Below are positions 46,622 through 54,722 of a DNA stretch of 64,000 nt, one piece after another. Every line of letters begins with the position of its first letter. Position 1 is the stretch's first letter. The DNA comes from Rivularia sp. MS3 (GTDB lineage Bacteria > Cyanobacteriota > Cyanobacteriia > Cyanobacteriales > Nostocaceae): positions 372,001 to 436,000 of the forward strand of contig JAHCMI010000001.1 in NCBI GenBank assembly GCA_019192545.1, written 5' to 3'. The translations under genes and the position numbers were made by a program. The notes under the pieces are model-generated. The model was not told the DNA's origin. It made no database searches and saw nothing but the letters and a program-made list of their open reading frames with translations.

Positions 46622-46847
46622 CGCGCACTAATTGGTTAAAAATCCTTGCAACCCGGATGATGTATCGTCATCCTTGTGTATAGTCCAGACACGCATCACT
46701 AGCCTGCTCTTGACTGTACGGTCTTTCAGGTACTATACGCTATTCCGGTTTGACTTCCGTGAAGTGAATAAGCGTATAGTACCTGAGACCGCTTGAGTTG
46801 AGCAGTCTAGTCCTGAGATATTTACGAAGGGGATACCATAGTGCGCG
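46622..46847. ncRNA. Candidate 226-nt structured RNA or small mobile element
   Basis: The ends pair as CGCGCACTAATTGG (46622-46635) with CCATAGTGCGCG (46836-46847). Inside are a hairpin GGATGA/TCATCC (46655-46673) and a long hairpin (46698-46811) with paired blocks ACTAGCCTGCTC / GAGCAGTCTAGT, CGGTCT / AGACCG and CAGGTACTATACGCTATTC / GAATAAGCGTATAGTACCTG. No ORF fits. The multi-helix, closed-stem layout looks more like a folded RNA than a simple REP. The strand is not known; no known class could be assigned with confidence. Confidence 0.5.
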
Positions 46848-46849
46848 GT

Positions 46850-47012
46850 TTATCTCGTTACAAGGTTCTACCTTGTAATGAATTTCATAAGGCTCTGCCT
46901 TCTTCACTCAACCGAAGGCAGAGCCTTCTACATAGGGTTTCCCAGCCAGAGACTGGGAACCAGTTATCATACAAACTCTTGTGGTGCGGGCATCCCTGCC
47001 CGCATATCCATA
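46850..47012. repeat. Cluster of short REP-like hairpins
   Basis: Four hairpins follow one another: TTACAAGGTTCTACCTTGTAA; AAGGCTCTGCCTTC ... GAAGGCAGAGCCTT (14-bp stem); GGTTTCCCAG ... CTGGGAACC; and TGCGGGCATCCCTGCCCGCA. They are non-coding interspersed elements just downstream of the Uma2 gene's stop. Confidence 0.7.
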
Positions 47013-47732
47013 TTAACCACCACCAATATCATCCGGATCGACACCAATACTCCGCAAATAAGCAGCCATTTGCTCCGCTCGCTGACGCTCCTGCTCTGCT
47101 CGCTGACGCTCTTGCTCCAACAACAACTCAGTTTGTTCCCTTCTTACCCTTTCTTCTTGAAAACGCTGCTCCAACTCCACAGAAGACAAAAACCGTTGCC
47201 CATCAGGGCGATATATAACTAATTCACCTTGCGCTGTTTCAAATTTAATTCCCATCCGGGGACTAACAAAACCATCTACATCCCACAGCTTAGTTAAATT
47301 ACCGTTTTGTCGCACCCAACCATCAAATTGAAGAATTTGTGGATTGTAAATGTAATATTCTTCAACACCATAAGTATTGTAAAAAACTAACTTACGCTCC
47401 ATTTCCTTCGCATCATTACTTGGAGAAAGAATTTCAAATACTATCTGAGGTGCAATATTCTCTTCATTCCACTGACGATAAGAACTGCGTTTACCTTTTG
47501 GTCTGCCAAATACTACCATGACATCGGGTGCTGTCGGCGAAATTAATTGAGAATGCACCGGATACCATAATAAATCCCCAGCAATAAAAACGTTTGGCAC
47601 ACCAGCAAACAGAATTTCTAAATTTTCCTTGATAATGACTATCCAGCGATACTGTTCGGTATTTTCTGCCATTGGTTTGCCGTCACCGCTGGGAAATAGT
47701 ATATCTTCATCCAGTTGCTCAAAGATAGTCAT
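47013..47732 (-). CDS. Uma2-family (DUF820) putative endonuclease
   Basis: The 239-residue protein has the restriction-like PD-(D/E)XK fold of Uma2: APDVMVVFGRPKG supplies the Asp and VFEILSPSNDAKEMERKLVF the Glu/Lys region; the next stretch, YNTYGVEEYYIYNPQ, is typical. The C-terminal tail has tandem ERQRAEQ heptads forming a coiled coil (about 205-225). Such genes are very numerous in cyanobacteria and their role is unproven. It stands alone among repeats. Confidence 0.9.
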   Translation of the reverse strand: MTIFEQLDEDILFPSGDGKPMAENTEQYRWIVIIKENLEILFAGVPNVFIAGDLLWYPVHSQLISPTAPDVMVVFGRPKGKRSSYRQWNEENIAPQIVFEILSPSNDAKEMERKLVFYNTYGVEEYYIYNPQILQFDGWVRQNGNLTKLWDVDGFVSPRMGIKFETAQGELVIYRPDGQRFLSSVELEQRFQEERVRREQTELLLEQERQRAEQERQRAEQMAAYLRSIGVDPDDIGGG

Positions 47733-48028
47733 AGCGATTTTGGATTTTGGATTATTGCTTCTATTCTAAGTAAATTAGATTTGTGACCCGGATAACATTA
47801 AAATTAATAATGTAGAGATGCAGTAAAGAACATCTTAAATTTTTGATTGTTCTAGTACTTTGTCCCACAAACATTGATAGATTATTTTAGTCCTATTTAT
47901 AGGACTTGAGCTATTAGCATGGGGTTTGCAACCCCATGTGAGTGTGCGGAAAAACTTATCTTAATGTTATTCATGAGACTGCATCGCGTCTCTATAGCGA
48001 TATCACAGTTCCTAACTTTAATTAATAT
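47733..48028. other. Intergenic region with small hairpins
   Basis: Short hairpins AGTCCTATTTATAGGACT (about 47889-47908) and CATGGGGTTTGCAACCCCATG (47919-47939) are the main features; no coding sequence is seen. Confidence 0.5.
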
Positions 48029-48289
48029 ATGCCTCCACGTTGGCCCCGCGAACCAGACCGTAAAAACGACCCAGCTTACCGTAAACTAGACGATAGGATG
48101 AATTTCGCCGTTCACGTAGCGGTATTTGCTTTATTTAATTCCGGCTTGTGGTTTTTTCACAATTTTCTGTTAACCGATTGGGAATGGTTGCCCATTTTGA
48201 CATTAAGCTGGCTGGGAATATTAGCATCCCATCTGATTTATATTTCATTCATTGCAGATTATTCCGATACTCCCACAAAATCTACCTGA
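48029..48289 (+). CDS. 2TM-domain small membrane protein
   Basis: This 86-residue protein has a charged N-terminus (MPPRWPREPDRKNDPAYRKL) and two membrane helices (about 27-47 and 55-76), with R/D-rich flanks like the 2TM domain found in kinases and stand-alone cyanobacterial proteins. It lies in the same direction as the next two small genes. The function is unknown. Confidence 0.8.
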   Translation: MPPRWPREPDRKNDPAYRKLDDRMNFAVHVAVFALFNSGLWFFHNFLLTDWEWLPILTLSWLGILASHLIYISFIADYSDTPTKST

Positions 48290-48393
48290 AGACGGATTAT
48301 CAAAGCTAGGGCGATCGCGACTTGCGGTGGTAGAGTTAACTTGAGAATTTCAGCATAATTCTGAAGTAATTTGTAAATTTAAGACATAAGGCT

Positions 48394-48699
48394 GTGACTA
48401 ACAACGCAGAATTCATGGAAGCCCTAGCCGCTGAAATTGGCGAAAATGTCTACATAGATATCGCTAAGTGGCACCTTTATTTGTCCGATGCAAAACTGCA
48501 TACCGTTGTCGCCGAACAAGTTTATCCTTTAATTAGTTCCGATAAATCCGTGGATGAAGATGATGTCATTCACGTTTTACAGTCTATCCCCATCAAAGTT
48601 GGTGGTGGTAAACGTGAAGTACCTTTATTAGATTTGGTACCCTCGCAGTGCCAAGTTAATCTTGTGGATGTTTTAGAAAAATATCAGCAAGAAATGTGA
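48394..48699 (+). CDS. DUF3181 cyanobacterial protein
   Basis: The 101-residue protein, starting at a GTG (48394), has no membrane segment and a regular helix-strand pattern (EFMEALAAEIGENVYIDIAK, VIHVLQSIPIKVGGGKREVP). It matches the cyanobacteria-specific DUF3181 family. It is followed by a strong stem-loop at 48706. The function is unknown. Confidence 0.82.
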   Translation: MTNNAEFMEALAAEIGENVYIDIAKWHLYLSDAKLHTVVAEQVYPLISSDKSVDEDDVIHVLQSIPIKVGGGKREVPLLDLVPSQCQVNLVDVLEKYQQEM

Positions 48700-48705
48700 T
48701 TTTAT

Positions 48706-48746
48706 AGTTTTTGATGCCTTTATAAATAAAACTGGCATCAAAAACT
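48706..48746 (+). terminator. Strong stem-loop after the DUF3181 gene
   Basis: The perfect 13-bp stem AGTTTTTGATGCC / GGCATCAAAAACT has a 15-nt loop and lies 6 bp past the stop codon. No T-run follows, so it may be a terminator or an mRNA-stabilising hairpin. Confidence 0.65.
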
Positions 48747-48796
48747 ATTAATAAATAGAAAATTGATAAATAAATAATAAATAAACAGGGGTAAAA

Positions 48797-49018
48797 ATGT
48801 CTACTGCCAAATTTCACGACGGAAATTCTTTAGCTGACGTAACCGACGAACTTGGTAAACAAGCTTTGAAACTAGGTTTAATACCAAGCTTTACAGTACG
48901 TTTCTTTGCCGACAGCAGAGAATACTTTATTGCTCACGATGACAAATCCGAAGCTCTAACACCAGAAGAAGCGTATTTACACTTTAAAAAATTGGTAGAA
49001 AAAGGTGAAGAAAGTTAG
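48797..49018 (+). CDS. Small conserved cyanobacterial protein
   Basis: The 73-residue soluble protein (MSTAKFHDGNSLADVTDELG ... AYLHFKKLVEKGEES) starts at an ATG with CAGGGG about 9 bp upstream. It has no recognisable motif, membrane segment or signal peptide. A run of GTAGCGA repeats begins right after its stop. I do not recognise the family; composition and ribosome site support a real gene. Confidence 0.65.
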   Translation: MSTAKFHDGNSLADVTDELGKQALKLGLIPSFTVRFFADSREYFIAHDDKSEALTPEEAYLHFKKLVEKGEES

Positions 49019-49123
49019 GAGTAGCGAGTAGCGAGTAGTGAGTCAGAATTAATTATTCTTCCCCCTCTTCCCTCTCTTCTCCCTCTTCCCTCTCTCTCTC
49101 CATTCCCCATGCCCAATTCCCAA
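49019..49123. repeat. GTAGCGA and CCCTCTT short tandem repeats
   Basis: Units of GTAGCGA (49022-49041) are followed by a CT-rich stretch with CCCTCTTC-like units (49060-49100) and CCCAATT units. It fills the gap between convergent genes. Confidence 0.7.
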
Positions 49124-50410
49124 TTACTCATTACCCATTACCATCTTCCGCGCAAATTCTATCGCTTCATAAGATGTGGAAATTTTGCCCTCGACTTGTG
49201 CCACTGTAATTTCTGTCAGTAATTTACCTATAAGGGGTGACGAAGGAATATTTAATGATGATATAATATGTTTCCCACTTATCAATTGAGTGGGATGTGC
49301 AACCGGATCATCAGGGTTTAAGTAGCGGGACAGTAAAGATGCGTATGTTTTTAGTGGCTTGTCTTCGGACATATCCCTGACTACATTACCATAAGCTGTT
49401 GCTAAAATGGCTGTAGTCGGGAATACGCTACCCGCTTCTTTAAATAAAAAATATTGTTCTCTCAAAGATAATTGTGCGTTGAGTTTGGGAAATGTTCTCA
49501 AGGCTGTGGTTACGCTTTGAATTTCCGCTTTACTATAGGTAAGTTTTTCTAATTCTGCTTCTGCTATTTCAGGATTGGAATTAACTAAACAAGCGAGTTT
49601 GGCGATACCCAACCACGTAGTTTTTACAGTATCTCTAATATTTTGTTGCAGTATTTCCTTGAGAATTGGAAATTCTTCTGTAAACTGTAAAGCTACTTTA
49701 TCAACTTCTGCAATCAAAGCGCAGCTTTGCGATGTAGCGTATTCAAAGGAAGATTTTAGTAATCCATCTTCAATAGCTTTGATTAACCAAGATGTTCCTT
49801 GAGTATTAGCCAACATATAAGCTAATTCTACCCGTATTCTTTCTGCGGCAACTTTTGGTAAATGAGAAGCTAAAACCCGAATTGTTGAATGTGTTTGTGC
49901 TTCTATACTAAAACCCAACTGTGCAGCTTGACGGTATCCCCGCATTAACCGTAAAGGGTCATCTTCTAGATTCCCAGGTGATATCATCCGTAAAACACCT
50001 GCTTTTAAATCTGCTCTACCTTGTAACGGATCGATGATTTCTTGAGTATGAATATTGTAGGCTATGGCATTTATCGTAAAATCTCGCCGCTGCAAATCAG
50101 CTTCTACAGAATCGCCTTCCTGTTGAGCAATATCAACGGTAGCATCGGCAAACACCACGCGAGCAATTTGCCTCTGCTCGTCAAGTAAAACAAAACCAGC
50201 TTGATGATATTTTGCTATCTTCCGGGCTACATTTACCGCTTCTGAAGGTAAAATAAAATCTAAATCTAATTTAAAATTTAAATCATCTCGATTTCTTCCT
50301 AAAAGAGCATCCCGTACCGCACCGCCTACTAAATAAGCCGGTTTCGGCAATAATTCCAGATTAAAAGGTAAAGAATCTGGTGTAAATTTAGACAGAATTG
50401 AACCGTACAT
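49124..50410 (-). CDS. cca: CCA tRNA nucleotidyltransferase/poly(A) polymerase family
   Basis: The 428-residue class II nucleotidyltransferase begins with KPAYLVGGAVRDALLGRNRD (about 22-41), followed by LDLDF acidic residues for metal binding, the RRDFTINAIAYN motif (about 108-119) and RADLKAGVLRMISP, then EDDPLRLMRGYRQAAQLGFS. It adds or repairs the 3'-CCA of tRNA. Some family members are split into CC- and A-adding enzymes; which applies here is not clear. Confidence 0.92.
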   Translation of the reverse strand: MYGSILSKFTPDSLPFNLELLPKPAYLVGGAVRDALLGRNRDDLNFKLDLDFILPSEAVNVARKIAKYHQAGFVLLDEQRQIARVVFADATVDIAQQEGDSVEADLQRRDFTINAIAYNIHTQEIIDPLQGRADLKAGVLRMISPGNLEDDPLRLMRGYRQAAQLGFSIEAQTHSTIRVLASHLPKVAAERIRVELAYMLANTQGTSWLIKAIEDGLLKSSFEYATSQSCALIAEVDKVALQFTEEFPILKEILQQNIRDTVKTTWLGIAKLACLVNSNPEIAEAELEKLTYSKAEIQSVTTALRTFPKLNAQLSLREQYFLFKEAGSVFPTTAILATAYGNVVRDMSEDKPLKTYASLLSRYLNPDDPVAHPTQLISGKHIISSLNIPSSPLIGKLLTEITVAQVEGKISTSYEAIEFARKMVMGNE

Positions 50411-50505
50411 TGTAATAAAAATAAACCATTATGCTAGGCAACATTAGTGTGGCTTGAGCTAGATTAAAAGCAGAGCGAAACTAAAACTTAATTGATAATT
50501 TTAAT

Positions 50506-50754
50506 ATGTGTATTTGCGTAAATTGTCATTATGTAGACCGCTGTATGACCTACAATGCAGTCGAAACACAGCACCAACAACCTCATCTAACAGAAACACC
50601 AACCTTTGACCCTAACGAGCCCAGTATAAACGTAAATATCCGCACTGAAGGCGAAGTAATTGAAATGGAATGGGACGTTGTAGGATGTTTAAGTTTTAAA
50701 GAAGAAAAAGGTAAATGGTCTAAATTGCGTCCCGGTGAAATGGTTCCAACTTAA
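50506..50754 (+). CDS. ycf34: Ycf34 family protein
   Basis: The 82-residue protein starts MCICVNCHYVDRCMTYNAVE, with four cysteines in a C-x-C-x2-C-x5-C pattern, the Fe-S-binding arrangement reported for the Synechocystis homologue. The rest (NVNIRTEGEVIEMEWDVVGC) matches Ycf34, found in cyanobacteria and algal plastids and linked to photosynthetic electron transport. It is divergent from cca. Its length is standard. Confidence 0.9.
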   Translation: MCICVNCHYVDRCMTYNAVETQHQQPHLTETPTFDPNEPSINVNIRTEGEVIEMEWDVVGCLSFKEEKGKWSKLRPGEMVPT

Positions 50755-50761
50755 TAGTTAA

Positions 50762-50860
50762 CAGCAGCAGTTAGGAGTAACTAAGGTTAAAGGTCAAAGT
50801 TCAAAGGTCAAAGGTTAAAATTATCTTTGTCTCCTTGTCTCCTTTTCTCCTAATCTCTTC
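50762..50860. repeat. AGGTCAA/CTCCTTGT tandem repeats upstream of tsaB
   Basis: Seven-base-like units AGGTTAA/AGGTCAA (50784-50818) are followed by CTTGTCTCCTT units. Non-coding; the promoter of tsaB, if separate, must lie here. Confidence 0.6.
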
Positions 50861-50872
50861 CCCTTCTCTTAA

Positions 50873-51496
50873 ATGAAAGAATACGGCTTCGCACTACACA
50901 CCACAACTCCCGAGTTAGGTTTAGCTATCAGTAATTTTATTGATGATATTCGGCATGATGTATGGAAATTAGACCGTAATGTATCTAATTTGATGCATCA
51001 GTACATGATAGATTTTATTAAACCTCAGACTTGGGCTGATATGGCTTTTATTGCTGTGGCAAAAGGACCTGGAGGTTTTACAGGAACTCGTATTGGGATT
51101 GTAGCTGCTCGTACTTTAGGACAACAATTAGATATTCCAGTGTTTACTGTTTCTACAATGGCTGCATTTGCTTGGAGAAACCAAGTTGATGATGATACTT
51201 TTATAGCCGTACAAATGCCTGCTCGTGGAGGTATGTTGTTCTGTGGAATTTATCAAATTATGTCAGATGGTAGCGGACTTTCTACTGTAATGCTTGATGT
51301 AGTATTAACTCCAGAACTATGGAAAGAAAAGTTAGCCGATTTGAAGGATAATTATCGGCTTTTGGAAGCAGATTCTGGTTTAGCTGCCACAGCCGCGAAT
51401 ATGCTGGAATTAGCATATTTAGATTATCAGCAAGGAAAACGTCCAGATTGGACGAAAGCGTTACCTTTTTATGGGCAGCATCCGGTTAATGGTTAG
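50873..51496 (+). CDS. tsaB: tRNA threonylcarbamoyladenosine biosynthesis protein TsaB
   Basis: The 207-residue protein has the ASKHA-fold patterns of TsaB: KGPGGFTGTRIGIVAARTLG (about 64-83) and the N-terminal strand with HTTTPELGLAI. TsaB dimerises with TsaD to make t6A37 of ANN-decoding tRNAs; it lacks the metal-binding histidines of TsaD, as expected. The N-terminus is slightly unusual (MKEYGFALHTTTPE) but matches the cyanobacterial form. Confidence 0.9.
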   Translation: MKEYGFALHTTTPELGLAISNFIDDIRHDVWKLDRNVSNLMHQYMIDFIKPQTWADMAFIAVAKGPGGFTGTRIGIVAARTLGQQLDIPVFTVSTMAAFAWRNQVDDDTFIAVQMPARGGMLFCGIYQIMSDGSGLSTVMLDVVLTPELWKEKLADLKDNYRLLEADSGLAATAANMLELAYLDYQQGKRPDWTKALPFYGQHPVNG

Positions 51497-51573
51497 TTAG
51501 AGATTGTTAACTAATTAATATGAATTTTAAGCAAAATGTAACTACATTTTTGCTTTTGTGAATCAAAGCAGTT

Positions 51574-51918
51574 TTATTCCGGTTCAACTAACTTGAATCC
51601 CCAAGGCTTCAAAACCGCGATCGCAGTTTCTCTAGTTATGCCTTCGTAAGCTTCCCATTCGGAGCCTGGATCTTTGGGATGTCCTTCGCCAACATGACCG
51701 GCAACTTTGATTACCTGATAACCTTCGACTTTATGCTTTTCCATTCCTCTTGGAAGGGCTAATTTAACCTTACGACCGATAAATTTAGATGTACTAGCCT
51801 CAGCGACGGTTTCGCGGATTAAACAGATATCACCAGCAGTTCCCCAGTTAGTTGAGTAAATATAAAGGAACGATATATAGCTTTTGGGTTTAATAGGTCT
51901 TTTTTTTACTGGTTCCAT
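51574..51918 (-). CDS. Conserved hypothetical protein
   Basis: The 114-residue soluble protein has a basic N-terminus (MEPVKKRPIKPKSYISFLYI) and a compact C-terminal part (GYQVIKVAGHVGEGHPKDPG, EGITRETAIAVLKPWGFKLV). No enzymatic motif or membrane helix stands out. It is convergent with tsaB. I do not recognise the family; a clean start and non-random composition support a real gene. Confidence 0.6.
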   Translation of the reverse strand: MEPVKKRPIKPKSYISFLYIYSTNWGTAGDICLIRETVAEASTSKFIGRKVKLALPRGMEKHKVEGYQVIKVAGHVGEGHPKDPGSEWEAYEGITRETAIAVLKPWGFKLVEPE

Positions 51919-52513
51919 TTTCTATAGTCACTACTCATCTTTCTTGGCTCAAAAATTTAATCCAAATAGTTATAACACTATATGGGTAAAGATTTTTCTG
52001 TTTTTTATCGTTCTAAGTTTAACTTTAATTCGCTCTTTAGTTGAAATCAGCAATTACAGGCAAAGACAGACGCACTTTCCCAAAAATTGGCAGTATTTCA
52101 AATATGAAGGTTTCTATAGCAATTTTATATGAGTTGTAATAATTTGAGCTATTTATAAACTTGATTTTCTGAAAAACTTGAATTTTTTAATGATAATTCA
52201 AATTTTTTCACCAAATGCCAAAAAGCAATGCTGTAATTATCACAAAATTACTTCATCCATTGATTGATGTAACAAATCTATAAATTACGAATTAATAATA
52301 ACAGTTAGCCTCTCTTGAATAACAGGAATGGCGGCAATTTTCACAACACTTGGGTGCTGCATGACAGTTGCCGCCATTCCCGATTAAGAAGTAGTCAAAT
52401 TAAGCCGCATGTTTCGCACGCTCACCCGAAGCTGGGATTAACGCATTCCTGCCCGTGGGAACTTCAACCACAATATTTGTATTGCATTCAACATAAAAAC
52501 AGAACAGCTATAA
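51919..52513. other. Intergenic region with one long hairpin
   Basis: An ORF at 51884-52132 overlaps the start of the preceding gene on the other strand and looks like chance. The only clear structure is the perfect 13-bp inverted repeat GGAATGGCGGCAA / TTGCCGCCATTCC at 52325-52380, an interspersed-type hairpin. The remainder is AT-rich. Confidence 0.5.
52325..52380. repeat. Hairpin GGAATGGCGGCAA/TTGCCGCCATTCC
   Basis: Perfect 13-bp arms around a 30-nt loop. The sequence is GC-rich compared with its flanks, as for the other REP-like elements in the window. Confidence 0.75.
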
Positions 52514-53608
52514 TTACTCAAATCCCATCACTTTCGCAATAGTTTTTATATCTGGTTCAAGGCCTTGAGTAAACTGACTTTTATTGTGTTTAATTGCTGT
52601 ATCGGGGTCTTTTAAGCCATTACCAGTTAATACGCAAACTACGGTAGCACCGGTAGGAACCCGATCTTTAACTTTCAATAAGCCCGCAACAGAAGCCGCA
52701 CTTGCCGGTTCGCAAAAAACACCTTCTTCTCCAGCTAAAATTCGATAAGCTTCTAAAATTTCTTCATCGGTGACAGAATTAAATTCACCTTTACTAGCTC
52801 CGGCAGCAGCTACAGCTTTATCCCAGCTTGCAGGATTACCAATTCTAATTGCTGTAGCTAAAGTTTCGGGATTCGTTACCACTTCACCATTTACCAACGG
52901 TGCAGCACCAGCAGCTTGAAAACCCATCATCTTAGGTAAACGTCCGCATTTACCGTCTTGATGATACTGACAAAAACCCATCCAGTATGCAGTAATATTT
53001 CCTGCATTACCCACCGGAATGCACAGCCAGTCTGGAGCATCACCCAAAATATCTACGACTTCAAAAGCGCCGGTTTTTTGCCCTTCTAAGCGATAAGGGT
53101 TAACGGAATTGACTAGAGTTACCGGATATTCATTCGCGATATCCCGAACAATTTCCAAAGCCTTATCAAAATTTCCTTTAATAGCTAAAACTTCCGCACC
53201 ATACACCAAAGCTTGAGCCAATTTACCCAGCGCGACATAACCGTCAGGAATGATTACAAAAGGACGTAAACCTCCGCGCCTAGCATAAGCTGCCGCAGCA
53301 GCAGAAGTATTTCCAGTACTTGCACAAATCACAGCTTTAGCCCCGGCTTCCTTGGCTTTAGTAACCGCCATAGTCATTCCCCTATCCTTGAAGCTACCGG
53401 TAGGGTTCAAACCGTCGTACTTCACGAAAACACGTACTTGTTTACCAATATGACGCGCAATCGAAGGCACCGGAATTAAAGGTGTATTGCCTTCCAAAAG
53501 CGTAACAACCGGGGTATTTTCGCTAACAGGTAAGTATTGGCGATACTGTTCGATTAATCCTTGCCAAGGTTGGCGATGAGATTTTACAGCAGACAGGCTT
53601 AAGGTCAC
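52514..53608 (-). CDS. thrC: Threonine synthase
   Basis: The 364-residue PLP enzyme has the lysine motif [15 protein letters not shown] (about 59-73), the phosphate-binding [13 protein letters not shown] and [11 protein letters not shown] near the C-terminus. It converts O-phosphohomoserine to threonine, the last step of the pathway. The length is that of the short, cyanobacterial/actinobacterial class. It stands alone; no hom or thrB is nearby. Confidence 0.95.
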   Translation of the reverse strand: MTLSLSAVKSHRQPWQGLIEQYRQYLPVSENTPVVTLLEGNTPLIPVPSIARHIGKQVRVFVKYDGLNPTGSFKDRGMTMAVTKAKEAGAKAVICASTGNTSAAAAAYARRGGLRPFVIIPDGYVALGKLAQALVYGAEVLAIKGNFDKALEIVRDIANEYPVTLVNSVNPYRLEGQKTGAFEVVDILGDAPDWLCIPVGNAGNITAYWMGFCQYHQDGKCGRLPKMMGFQAAGAAPLVNGEVVTNPETLATAIRIGNPASWDKAVAAAGASKGEFNSVTDEEILEAYRILAGEEGVFCEPASAASVAGLLKVKDRVPTGATVVCVLTGNGLKDPDTAIKHNKSQFTQGLEPDIKTIAKVMGFE

Positions 53609-54014
53609 GGGATTTTATAAAGCTACTTATTTTTAAGGTGATGTCGAATGCCAGTTTATCCTTTTTATTGTATCGGTGGGAAGTATTACGACAATTTTTA
53701 TCAAAATTTGGGAATGAGCAATGGAATGGAAGAGATGGAATGAGAAAATTATCGGCAATATTATTACTCGCTACTTGCTACTTACTGCTCTTAACTTTCC
53801 CATGCCTAATGCCGAGTAATCAACGCCCAAAACTATTTTTATTTTTGGAACAAAATCCCAAGCTATATTGTCATCTCATAGATGTTGCATAGCAAAAAAA
53901 ATCATTAATATTGCAGCAACTAATACCAGCTATACAAAGATTTAATGATTCTTTAAATTACACTATTATAATATCTCTAATGGTGTGAGTAGAGTTTTGG
54001 ACTTAATAAGTAGT
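53609..54014. other. Intergenic region upstream of thrC
   Basis: About 400 bp including short TACTTGC/CTCGCTA tandem units (53768-53790). No ORF with coding character was seen; it should hold the thrC promoter. Confidence 0.4.
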
Positions 54015-54200
54015 ATGTCTGTATCAAGTGTTTCCGAACGCAAATCCGAAAATTCTGTTACCAACTCAATTGATACTTGTTATCAAGTTGACCAACAAGT
54101 AAAATTGATGGACTTACAAGCAGAGGTAGATTTACTGTTGTTAAAGTTACAACAGCTTAAGCAGCAAAAAGATGTTTGTACTCGCAAACAATCTTGTTAA
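54015..54200 (+). CDS. Small coiled-coil protein
   Basis: The likely start is the ATG at 54015, giving 61 residues (MSVSSVSERKSENSVTNSID ... ). An upstream GTG at 53985 would add ten residues. The second half (VKLMDLQAEVDLLLLKLQQL) is a good leucine-heptad coiled coil. No family recognised; small coiled-coil proteins of this kind occur in cyanobacteria. Confidence 0.55.
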   Translation: MSVSSVSERKSENSVTNSIDTCYQVDQQVKLMDLQAEVDLLLLKLQQLKQQKDVCTRKQSC

Positions 54201-54722
54201 ATCTATTGCAAGCGAGTGCTTGCTTGCATATCATATTTGATTAAACCCATGGCAAGCACTATTAGACAAAGCGCTGCTATTTTACGACTAGCGTTTGGCT
54301 TTGCTATATTAATAACTTATGGTTATTTTTTGCGGGTAGAGTAGTATGGTAATTTACAGCTTTACTGCTAATTTTGCATAAGTATGCAAAGACAGCAATT
54401 AGCTTTGATGAATTCCACTTTACTTTACTTTAGCACTACTAATCATATTTTGGGTGCATGTACGTGATTATTTTGTTGTTATTTTTGATTAAATCTACTG
54501 ATTGAGCAGAATAACTGCATAGCTTTAGCAGAAATAGTTGATACTATTTTCCTGGCTTGCTTGCTGAAATGCTGATAATGAGCTTTTGCAGCATGATTTG
54601 AATAGAAGAAATTTATCTTATCTTTAGATAAAACAAGGTGAAATTTTTCTCTATATTTTTAACTATCGACAAGAAAAATTCTGAGAGAGGGTTTGTGTTT
54701 TCTATTCTTTATTTCTTTGGTT
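54201..54722. other. Intergenic region, possible 31-residue membrane peptide
   Basis: The region is mostly AT-rich with no clear gene. At 54249-54344 there is a 31-codon frame (MASTIRQSAAILRLAFGFAI, then LITYGYFLRVE) that would be a single-helix peptide. No ribosome site is evident and no known photosystem small subunit matches, so it is only noted. Confidence 0.3.

Noticed and set aside
46622-46847. Retron, group I intron or IscB omega-RNA identity for the structured element
   Set aside because: There is no reverse transcriptase or IscB/TnpB gene nearby, and although TATAGTCCAGAC resembles a group I intron core segment, the other conserved core elements were not found; identity left open.
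51884-52132. 82-codon hydrophobic ORF overlapping the start of a minus-strand gene
   Set aside because: It overlaps the 5' end of the 51574-51918 gene, has no ribosome site and reads as translated AT-rich DNA.
53985-54014. Upstream GTG start for the small coiled-coil gene
   Set aside because: It only adds ten unremarkable residues; the ATG at 54015 is the more likely start.
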